Positions 1 through 5,854 of a DNA stretch of 13,256 bases are shown one piece after another (the first letter of the stretch is position 1; every line of letters begins with the position of its first letter). The notes below the pieces were generated by a model. The model worked only from the letters and a program-made list of their open reading frames with translations. It did no database searches and was not told the origin of the DNA. This DNA comes from CAG-791 sp963650385. GTDB lineage: Bacteria; Bacillota; Clostridia; Lachnospirales; Lachnospiraceae. The position numbers and the translations under genes were made by a program. The stretch covers positions 1 to 13,256 of the forward strand of contig CAVJLL010000057.1 of assembly GCA_963650385.1 (NCBI GenBank), in the 5' to 3' direction.

Positions 1-51
1 ATGCCTGCCAAACATATCAATTTCCCCTTGACAGATGTGTTTGGCAGGCAT
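1..51. repeat. Perfect 14-bp inverted repeat overlapping the cysK promoter
   Basis: ATGCCTGCCAAACA at 1-14 is the exact reverse complement of TGTTTGGCAGGCAT at 38-51, with 23 nt between the arms. The right arm fills most of the -35/-10 spacer of the cysK promoter, and the -35 hexamer lies in the gap between the arms. A symmetric regulator could therefore block or activate polymerase here. Because TATATTTT follows the right arm, the repeat could instead be the terminator hairpin of a gene ending left of the window. It may extend past the window edge. The inverted repeat is seen directly; the function is inferred. Confidence 0.8.
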
Positions 52-56
52 ATATT
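28..56 (+). promoter_or_regulatory. Sigma-A promoter of cysK
   Basis: TTGACA at 28-33 and TATATT at 51-56 are separated by exactly 17 nt, a near-consensus housekeeping promoter. The predicted transcript start is near 63, giving a leader of about 90 nt before cysK. That leader contains a small hairpin, GCAGCA-TC-TGCTGC at 121-134, just before the GGGAGG ribosome binding site at 140-145. Confidence 0.8.
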
Positions 57-152
57 TTAGTCACAATCATTCTATTCATACATGATTAGTAGGAATTAAA
101 AGTCAGCAAGATTATTCAATGCAGCATCTGCTGCAAAAAGGGAGGAATCAAA

Positions 153-1094
153 ATGGCTAAGATTTATAAGAGCGCACTGGAGCTGATCGGACACACACCT
201 CTTCTGGAGCTGTCCGCCTTTGAGGCGAAGAAGGGCATTCAGGACACCAAGCTGATTGCCAAGCTGGAGTACTTCAATCCGGCCGGCTCGGTCAAGGACC
301 GCATTGCTGTCGGCATGATCGAGGATGCGGAGGCCAGCGGCAAATTAAAGCCGGGCGCCACCATCATTGAGCCCACCAGCGGCAACACCGGCATCGGACT
401 GGCTTCCGTAGCTGCAGCCAAGGGCTATCACGCAATCCTGACGCTTCCGGATACCATGAGTGTAGAGCGCCGCACACTTCTGAAGGCCTATGGCGCCGAG
501 CTCGTTCTGACCGAGGGTGCGAAGGGCATGAAGGGCGCCATCGCCAAGGCGGAGGAACTCCAGGCTTCCATTCCCGGCTCTGTCATTCTCGGACAGTTTG
601 ACAACCCGGCCAATCCGAAGACGCATTATGAGACCACCGGTCCCGAGATCTGGGAGGATACCGACGGAAAGGTGGATGCCTTCGTTGCCGGTGTCGGCAC
701 AGGCGGAACCTTAAGCGGTGTCGGCAAATATCTGAAGGAGAAGAATCCCAATGTGAAGATCATTGCTGCAGAGCCGGACACCTCTCCTGTTCTCTCCGGC
801 GGAGCTCCCGGTCCGCACAAGATTCAGGGAATCGGCGCAGGCTTTGTTCCCAAGACGCTCGACACCGGAATCTACGATGAGATCATCCGCGTTCCGAATG
901 AGGCAGCCTTCGAAACCGGCCGCGAGCTGGCACACGCAGAGGGCTTTTTGACCGGCATCAGCTCCGGAGCCGCTGTATGGGCTGCGCTTCAGCTGGCAGC
1001 AAGGCCCGAGTACAAGGGCAAGAACATCGTCGTCCTCCTTCCCGATTCCGGAGACCGCTACCTGTCCACCGCTCTGTACAACACAGAGGCATAA
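153..1094 (+). CDS. cysK: Cysteine synthase A (O-acetylserine sulfhydrylase)
   Basis: PLP-dependent enzyme that makes L-cysteine from O-acetylserine and sulfide in the cytoplasm, the last step of sulfate/sulfide assimilation. The 313-residue length is normal for the family. Visible motifs, in order: NPAGSVKDR with the PLP lysine at about residue 48, the substrate-binding loop TSGNTG at 75-80, the PLP-phosphate loop GTGGT at 182-186, and the ISSGAA motif near 269-273 with the serine that contacts the PLP ring nitrogen. The ATG follows GGGAGG at good spacing. It is a single-gene unit with its own promoter and a strong terminator. The inverted repeat across the promoter suggests transcriptional control, plausibly by sulfur or cysteine status, but no regulator gene is in view. 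CysK rather than CysM or cystathionine beta-synthase is favoured by the compact length and motif set. Confidence 0.95.
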   Translation: MAKIYKSALELIGHTPLLELSAFEAKKGIQDTKLIAKLEYFNPAGSVKDRIAVGMIEDAEASGKLKPGATIIEPTSGNTGIGLASVAAAKGYHAILTLPDTMSVERRTLLKAYGAELVLTEGAKGMKGAIAKAEELQASIPGSVILGQFDNPANPKTHYETTGPEIWEDTDGKVDAFVAGVGTGGTLSGVGKYLKEKNPNVKIIAAEPDTSPVLSGGAPGPHKIQGIGAGFVPKTLDTGIYDEIIRVPNEAAFETGRELAHAEGFLTGISSGAAVWAALQLAARPEYKGKNIVVLLPDSGDRYLSTALYNTEA

Positions 1095-1118
1095 ATCCGC
1101 CGCCCGGCGTCTTTGCAG

Positions 1119-1160
1119 AAAGAGTCCCGCTGCAGTCATTCCTGCAGCGAGACTCTTTTC
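1119..1160 (+). terminator. Rho-independent terminator after cysK
   Basis: An 8-bp stem (1128-1135 with 1142-1149) closed by a 6-nt loop sits on a second stem, AGAGTC (1121-1126) with GACTCT (1151-1156), after one C/A mismatch, and is followed by TTTTC. It lies 25 nt past the cysK stop. The upstream side has only a short A-run, so it is a weaker terminator for the opposing DUF523 gene, although bidirectional use is possible. Confidence 0.9.
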
Positions 1161-1187
1161 TTGTATCCGTTCAGCCCCTGCCGCATT

Positions 1188-1622
1188 TCAGCGTGAACTG
1201 GTCTCCAGATCCTCGGCATCGATCATGGGGATCCCCTCCTTCCGGAGGAGCTGAGCGAACACGCCCTGTCCGGAGATCTTCGTTCCGGAAAATGTTCCGT
1301 CATAGACCTCCTTCACGCCGCAGCTGGGACTCCGGGACTGGAGAATTGCAAGCTCCGCGTGATTCTCCTTTGCTATGGCGAGCGCCTTTTCTGCACCCTC
1401 CCGGAACTGCCGGTCTACGCTCTCTCCCTCTTTGTTCATGACAACGCCGTTTACCAGCTCCGACGGGCACCTCGGAACCGGCAGACCTCCCAGAACCTCC
1501 GGACATACCGGAATTACCGTGCAATTCTTCACGAATTCGTGCACGGCCTCACTGTCGTTATTGCCGCCGCTGTATTTGCAGTTCTCTCCCAGAAGACATG
1601 CACTGACCAGGACTGTTCTCAT
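1188..1622 (-). CDS. DUF523 family protein
   Basis: A 144-residue cytoplasmic protein matching the DUF523 pattern: an N-terminal SACLLG..CKYSGGNN segment with Cys9 and Cys15, a central VCPEVLGGLPVPR block, and a C-terminal SPSCG..EVYDGTFSG block. The conserved cysteines and the glycine-rich stretches suggest metal or nucleophile chemistry, but I know of no established reaction for the family. The length is typical for the stand-alone form. The ATG is preceded by GGAGGGAGG. It converges on cysK and diverges from the MATE gene, so it appears to be monocistronic. No clear -35 box was found; a possible extended -10 (TG followed by TAATTA) lies near 1656-1663. Confidence 0.85.
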   Translation of the reverse strand: MRTVLVSACLLGENCKYSGGNNDSEAVHEFVKNCTVIPVCPEVLGGLPVPRCPSELVNGVVMNKEGESVDRQFREGAEKALAIAKENHAELAILQSRSPSCGVKEVYDGTFSGTKISGQGVFAQLLRKEGIPMIDAEDLETSSR

Positions 1623-1803
1623 GCTGCCGCCTCCCTCCGTTTGTACATTTTGCAGTAATTATCAGATCCCCTTTGCAAAAATCGCTGCTGTAAAGCTTTC
1701 CTTTTGCTGCCATCCCGGGCATGAACATATGCCGGATTCAAAGGGCTTTTGTCCCCTGATCATCCCGAACGGCTGCCTGTCCGAATTTTACACATTTCAG
1801 TAC

Positions 1804-1831
1804 TTGTTTTCTCTTACAGATGATATAAAAT
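1804..1831 (+). promoter_or_regulatory. Candidate promoter of the MATE transporter gene
   Basis: TTGTTT at 1804-1809 and TAAAAT at 1826-1831 are 16 nt apart. The -10 is good and the -35 is weak. A start near 1838 would leave a leader of about 34 nt before the ATG at 1872 and would exclude the upstream in-frame TTG at 1836 as a start codon. Confidence 0.4.
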
Positions 1832-1871
1832 CCTCTTGATTCAGGCAATCACACCCCACACGAGGTATCCT

Positions 1872-3248
1872 ATGAGTGCAACACATCGTCAGAGTGCCGT
1901 CAAAGACCTTACCGCCGGAGATCCGATGAAGCTGATTCTCGGCTTTGCGCTTCCCCTCTTCGGAGGCATGCTCTTTCAGCAGTTCTACAGTCTGGTCGAC
2001 ACGCTGATCGTCGGCCGTTTTCTCGGTGTCAAGGCGCTGGCCGGCGTCGGCGATACCGGTTCCATCACCTTCATGATCATCGGCTTCTGCATGGGCGTGT
2101 GCAACGGCTTTACCATTCCGATTTCGCAGCGCTTCGGAGCAAAGGACTATGCGGACATGCGCCGCTTCCTTTCCCATGCGATCTATGTAAGCCTTGTGTT
2201 TACGGTGATCATGACAGTCTTCTGCTCCCTGTTCTGCCGCCAGATTCTGGAGGCCATGAACACGCCGGATGACATTTTTGGTTATGCCTATGATTACCTG
2301 ATCATCATCTTCCTGGGCATTCCCACGAACTTCCTGTACAACCTGTTCTCCGGCGCCATCCGGGCTCTGGGCGACTCGAAGGCACCGGTTCTGTTCCTCG
2401 TGGTTTCCTCCGTTGTCAACATCGCGCTGGACCTGTTCCTGATTCTCGTCATTCCCATGGGGGTAGCCGGTGCTGCCGTTGCTACCGTCATTTCACAGGC
2501 GGTATCCGGTCTTCTCGCCCTCTTCTACACGGTAAAGAAGGTGGAGATCCTGCGCATCCAGAAGGACGAATGGCGCTTCAATCCCTACTATGTAAAAATA
2601 CTGCTGGCCATGGGTGTTCCCATGGGCCTGCAGTATTCCATCACCGCCATCGGCTCCGTAGTCCTGACTACGGCCGTAAACGGTCTCGGTTCCATGTATG
2701 TTGCAGCCCAGACCGCTGCAAGCCGCGTTGCGAACTTCTTCTGCACGCCTTACGATGCGCTCGGCTCGACAATGGCGACCTACGGCGGGCAGAACGTCGG
2801 TGCCAAGAAGCTGGACCGCCTGAACAAGGGCCTGTTCCAGGCCTCTCTAGTCGGCGTCATTTACTCTTTGATTGCCCTTGTCATCATGCTCTTCTTCGGG
2901 CGCCCGCTGGCCGCTCTTTTCGTCAGCGGAGAGGAGGGAGCACTGATTCTGGATTCCGCCCGTCTCTTCCTCGTTGTGAACGCCGCCTTCTATGTTCCGC
3001 TGACCTTTGTCAACGTAGTGCGCTTCATGATCCAGGGCATGGGTTATTCCGGGCTTGCCATTCTCTCCGGCGTCTTCGAAATGATCGGCCGCACACTGGC
3101 TGCACTGCTCCTCATCCCGCTCGTCGGGTATCTGGGCGCCTGCTTTGCCAGCCCGATTGCCTGGATCCTGGCAGACCTCTTCCTGTTCCCCGCATACTTC
3201 TATGTGCGGAGGAAGACATATCGTGCCTTCGGAATGAGCCTGAAGTGA
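1872..3248 (+). CDS. MATE family efflux transporter
   Basis: Inner-membrane multidrug and toxin extrusion transporter, expected to export cationic compounds using a Na+ or H+ gradient. The protein is about 458 residues, the usual size, with roughly 12 hydrophobic segments in two pseudo-repeated halves. The first helix carries the hallmark LPLFGGMLFQQFYSLVDTLI stretch followed by VGRFLG, and the second half begins near GVPMGLQYSITAIGSVVL. I chose ATG 1872 because GAGG lies 6-7 nt upstream and the extra 12 residues from TTG 1836 are hydrophilic and would overlap the likely transcript start. The substrate cannot be told from sequence. The neighbours do not suggest a pathway, and no local regulator is visible. 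Confidence 0.9.
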   Translation: MSATHRQSAVKDLTAGDPMKLILGFALPLFGGMLFQQFYSLVDTLIVGRFLGVKALAGVGDTGSITFMIIGFCMGVCNGFTIPISQRFGAKDYADMRRFLSHAIYVSLVFTVIMTVFCSLFCRQILEAMNTPDDIFGYAYDYLIIIFLGIPTNFLYNLFSGAIRALGDSKAPVLFLVVSSVVNIALDLFLILVIPMGVAGAAVATVISQAVSGLLALFYTVKKVEILRIQKDEWRFNPYYVKILLAMGVPMGLQYSITAIGSVVLTTAVNGLGSMYVAAQTAASRVANFFCTPYDALGSTMATYGGQNVGAKKLDRLNKGLFQASLVGVIYSLIALVIMLFFGRPLAALFVSGEEGALILDSARLFLVVNAAFYVPLTFVNVVRFMIQGMGYSGLAILSGVFEMIGRTLAALLLIPLVGYLGACFASPIAWILADLFLFPAYFYVRRKTYRAFGMSLK

Positions 3249-3330
3249 TCCGCACCGCAAAACGCCCGCACGAGGCGCCTGCAATCGTCGAAGGATCTGA
3301 CTGTCTCCGCCGCCCTGTCGCTGTCCGGCA

Positions 3331-4137
3331 TCACTCGATGCGTTTGCGGTAATAGGCAGCCATGGTTGAACGGATATAGGCAAATACCCACAGCCCTGCA
3401 AGGCCAAAGGACAGAACCGTCGGAATCAAATACGGCAGAAAACTGAGCTCCAGCATCAGGAGCTCTTTTTTATGCCCCTTCATCATGCGCCAGCTCCGCT
3501 TTATCACCTCTCCTGCGTTCAGATTCGGATAGTCCAACAAGATGTAGAACGAAGGATAAAAGCCAAGCGAGATATAGACCGTTGCTGCAGTTCCTGCCGC
3601 CATCAGCAGCAGCATTGTCCCAAAGCCCGCAGCCCCTCCTGCATAGAATGAAGCAATCAGGGAGGGAAGCATGGCCAGCATTCCAAGCCCGCCCTGCACG
3701 AGAGAGATCTTCACGAGCTTATCCTGGTTCTCGTGAATTCCGAGGAACAGGTCTGAAAAGACTGCCTCCTGCTGATACTGCAGCTTCATGAAGATGCAGG
3801 TCAGTCCATATTCATAAATGCCGGAAAAGACACAGACAAAGAGTGTCAGAAGCTCCGCAAGGAGCGTAATCAGAAGACCGTTTCCATCCGGCAGCACATT
3901 CATGATCAGAAGCCGCATGAGGATGAGAATCCCCCAGAACGCGGCACTTGCTCCCACCGCCGTGCCAAGGTGTCCTAAAAGGGCGTTGCGTCCCTCCGCC
4001 TTGCAGTCTGCGCGGAAGAGGTGCGGTGTCATGGGGCGAACCGAGGAATCCGTATGAACCCATCCGCCGCCGGTGCCCTGACTCTGCTTATTCTGGCCGG
4101 CAGCTCCGCAGTTATTTTGCTCGAATGATTCCATCAT
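3331..4137 (-). CDS. DUF975 family integral membrane protein
   Basis: A 268-residue protein with a polar Asn/Gln/Gly-rich N-terminus (about residues 1-55) followed by about five or six hydrophobic segments. The C-terminal half carries the DUF975 signature: a short segment ending in LLDYPNLNAGEVIKRSWRMM, then KGHKKELLMLELSF, a long helix and a terminal YIRSTMAAYYRKR. The function of DUF975 proteins is not established. The start ATG overlaps the stop of the upstream gene in an ATGA arrangement, with AGGTGG 6-7 nt upstream, so the two are almost certainly translationally coupled. An in-frame ATG at 4032 would give a shorter product starting nearer the domain but has no good ribosome binding site. 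A weak hairpin with TTTT lies past the stop. Confidence 0.85.
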   Translation of the reverse strand: MMESFEQNNCGAAGQNKQSQGTGGGWVHTDSSVRPMTPHLFRADCKAEGRNALLGHLGTAVGASAAFWGILILMRLLIMNVLPDGNGLLITLLAELLTLFVCVFSGIYEYGLTCIFMKLQYQQEAVFSDLFLGIHENQDKLVKISLVQGGLGMLAMLPSLIASFYAGGAAGFGTMLLLMAAGTAATVYISLGFYPSFYILLDYPNLNAGEVIKRSWRMMKGHKKELLMLELSFLPYLIPTVLSFGLAGLWVFAYIRSTMAAYYRKRIE

Positions 4138-4661
4138 GCCACCTCGCCTTCCTGTGTCTCCGGGATCAGCATTGTCCCGCTTTGAAGATCAATGCCGTAC
4201 TCATCCATCACCTGATTGAGAAGATCATCGAAGGAATATCCGTACATAGACTCCATAAGGCGGTTGGCCTCTGCGCGCGCATCCGAGTCATGCAGAATCC
4301 GGTCGAAGCTGTAAACCGCTGCCGCACATACGGCGATATTCAGCACAAGGCTGATGATTCCGACCGTAAATGCCCGCCGCGCGCCGTTGGAGAAGCTCTC
4401 CTGTCTGCCCTTGGAAATGATTGCCAGCACAATCGCAATCGATGCAAAGATCAGCGGCAGGATCACCGGCAGGAACATCGTGCTCAGGAGTGAGACCACC
4501 GCCAGCACAGCCGCCGTTCTGCCGAGCTGCCGCCCGTATTCCGGCTCCGGGTGCCAGTTGGGATCCCTGGTCCTGCGCCCTGCCTCTGTATCTGCATTCT
4601 GATTACCGTTCAGATTCTGCCAATAGGGATTCTGATGCGGATCGTTGTAATAGGAACTCAT
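4134..4661 (-). CDS. DUF4190-like membrane protein
   Basis: A 175-residue protein. Residues 1-50 are polar and rich in Asn, Tyr, Gln and Pro. Two closely spaced hydrophobic segments (about 52-85) are joined to a third (about 98-118) by a basic loop containing KGRQESFSNGARRAF. The tail is acidic and soluble, ending LIPETQEGEVA. A short hairpin of helices after a low-complexity N-terminus is the layout of DUF4190 proteins, for which no reaction is known. The assignment to DUF4190 rests on layout and is moderately sure; membrane location is sure. The ATG follows GGAAGG. It heads a two-gene unit with the DUF975 gene, and the pair may act together in the envelope. Confidence 0.75.
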   Translation of the reverse strand: MSSYYNDPHQNPYWQNLNGNQNADTEAGRRTRDPNWHPEPEYGRQLGRTAAVLAVVSLLSTMFLPVILPLIFASIAIVLAIISKGRQESFSNGARRAFTVGIISLVLNIAVCAAAVYSFDRILHDSDARAEANRLMESMYGYSFDDLLNQVMDEYGIDLQSGTMLIPETQEGEVA

Positions 4662-4721
4662 GGTTTTTTTCCTTCCGTTATGTCAGCGCTGCCGTTCATT
4701 TGCCGGCGGCCATTACAGGTG

Positions 4722-4727
4722 AGTATA
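4722..4727 (-). promoter_or_regulatory. Candidate -10 box for the DUF4190/DUF975 pair
   Basis: TATACT read on the minus strand is a 5/6 match to the -10 consensus and lies about 60 nt upstream of the start codon. The -35 position is T-rich (TTTTTC/TTTTCT) and poor. The intergenic stretch 4662-4912 therefore appears to hold divergent promoters for this pair and for arcC. Confidence 0.4.
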
Positions 4728-4777
4728 GCTTTTTTTCGGACAAAGAAAAAGAAATGCGGCGCAGATTTCATGAAGAT

Positions 4778-4807
4778 TTCATAAGCGCCGGCGTTTTATG
4801 GTACACT
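4778..4807 (+). promoter_or_regulatory. Candidate extended -10 promoter of arcC
   Basis: TTCATA at 4778-4783 and TACACT at 4802-4807 are 18 nt apart. A TG at 4799-4800 makes this an extended -10, which would compensate for the moderate hexamers. The predicted start is near 4814, giving a leader of about 100 nt that contains the 4832-4863 repeat element. Confidence 0.5.
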
Positions 4808-4818
4808 GTACTAGTGTA
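4802..4818. promoter_or_regulatory. Palindrome over the arcC -10 box
   Basis: TACACT (4802-4807) and AGTGTA (4813-4818) form a 6-bp inverted repeat with a GTACT centre. It covers the candidate -10 and the transcript start, a natural place for a repressor to bind. The palindrome is seen directly; the operator role is inferred. Confidence 0.4.
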
Positions 4819-4831
4819 TCAGCAACGAAAC

Positions 4832-4863
4832 CGTTACTGTGCAGACGCCTGTCAGCGACAGGC
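4832..4863 (+). repeat. Copy A of the CGTTACTGTRCAGACGCC element
   Basis: This copy starts CGTTACTGTGCAGACGCC and ends in a perfect 7-bp hairpin, GCCTGTC-AGC-GACAGGC (4847-4863). It matches the two tandem copies at 13169-13231 over most of its length. It lies in the 5' region of arcC, after the predicted transcript start and 49 nt before the ATG. The 3' half differs from the other copies at several positions, and the hairpin is only perfect here. Confidence 0.75.
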
Positions 4864-4912
4864 TGACGAATGGACTGTAACACGAAATCGATCACCCGGA
4901 GGCATTTACAGA

Positions 4913-5854
4913 ATGGAGAATACTACTAAACGAGTTGTTGTCGCTCTCGGTCACAATGCGCTTGGATATACCACCACACAGCAATGGGATGCTGTACACC
5001 GCACGGCCAAATATCTGGCGGATCTGATGGACGCCGGCTGCCAGCTGACCATCACCCACAGCAACGGGCCGCAGGTATCCATGATTCACAAGGCCATGAC
5101 GGAGCTGCACCGCATTTATATCGACTACTCTGCGGCACCGATGTGTGTCTGCAGCGCCATGAGCCAGGGCTATGCCGGCTACGACATTCAGAATTCCCTG
5201 AAGGCAGAGCTCCTCTCCCGCGGCAATTCCACACCGGTCTCCACGATTCTGACGCAGGTCAGTGTAGATCCTTATGACGAGGCGTTCTATGCACCCGGCA
5301 AGAGGATCGGCCGCTATATGTCCAAAGAGGACGCCGACAATGAGGTTAAAAAGGGAAACTATGTCACCGAGGAGGAGGGAAAGGGCTTCCTTCGCGTCGT
5401 AGCAACTCCGAAGCCGCTTGAAATTCTCGAGCTCGATTCCATCCGTCTTCTGGCTGACAACGGCCAGGCTGTTATCTGCTGCGGCGGCGGCGGAATTCCT
5501 GTCATCGTTCAGGACGAGGCGCTGCAGGGTGCCTCTGCCGTTATCGAAAAGGATGACATTGCCGGCAAGCTTGCCAGCGATCTGAAGTCCGACATCCTTC
5601 TGATCCTCACCAGCGTTCCGAACGTGTTCCTGCAGTTCGGCCAGAACGGACAGAAGGCAATCACCTCCATGAACATCGCCGAGGCAGAAAAATATATCGC
5701 TGACAACCAGTTCGGCGTCAGCGATATGCTTCCCAAGATCAATGCTTCGATTTCCTACCTGCGTTCCAACCCTTCCGGCCGGGCGATCATCACGACCGCA
5801 GAGAACGCAATTGCCGCCCTCGAGGGAAAGGCAGGCACGGTTATTACTGCCTGA
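4913..5854 (+). CDS. arcC: Carbamate kinase
   Basis: Transfers phosphate from carbamoyl phosphate to ADP, giving ATP and carbamate in fermentative arginine/citrulline, agmatine or purine breakdown; the reaction is reversible. The 313-residue length matches the family. Amino-acid-kinase-fold motifs are seen in order: N-terminal VVALGHNALG (usually ALGGNAL, so one Gly is His here), HSNGPQVSMI, MSQGYAGYDIQN, the VDPYDEAF..GKRIGRYMS arm, GGGGIPVI, the EKDDIAGKLASDL loop, and the C-terminal GRAIITTAENAIAALEGKAGT. The reading frame is open far upstream, but ATG 4913 is preceded by GGAGG (4898-4902) and begins the family's first strand. No arginine deiminase or ornithine carbamoyltransferase gene is adjacent, so the source of carbamoyl phosphate is not shown. 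The stop overlaps the 3' end of the convergent clpX-like gene. Confidence 0.92.
   Translation: MENTTKRVVVALGHNALGYTTTQQWDAVHRTAKYLADLMDAGCQLTITHSNGPQVSMIHKAMTELHRIYIDYSAAPMCVCSAMSQGYAGYDIQNSLKAELLSRGNSTPVSTILTQVSVDPYDEAFYAPGKRIGRYMSKEDADNEVKKGNYVTEEEGKGFLRVVATPKPLEILELDSIRLLADNGQAVICCGGGGIPVIVQDEALQGASAVIEKDDIAGKLASDLKSDILLILTSVPNVFLQFGQNGQKAITSMNIAEAEKYIADNQFGVSDMLPKINASISYLRSNPSGRAIITTAENAIAALEGKAGTVITA

Noticed and set aside
3259..3279. Possible terminator (CGCC/GGCG stem then TTTT) after the DUF975 gene on the minus strand
   Set aside because: The stem is only 4 bp with a 7-nt loop and a 4-T tail, which is too weak to call.
4421..4912. Open frame running into arcC from upstream
   Set aside because: It is in frame with arcC but covers the promoter, the repeat and the opposing DUF4190-like gene. 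ATG 4913 has GGAGG upstream and starts the kinase fold.
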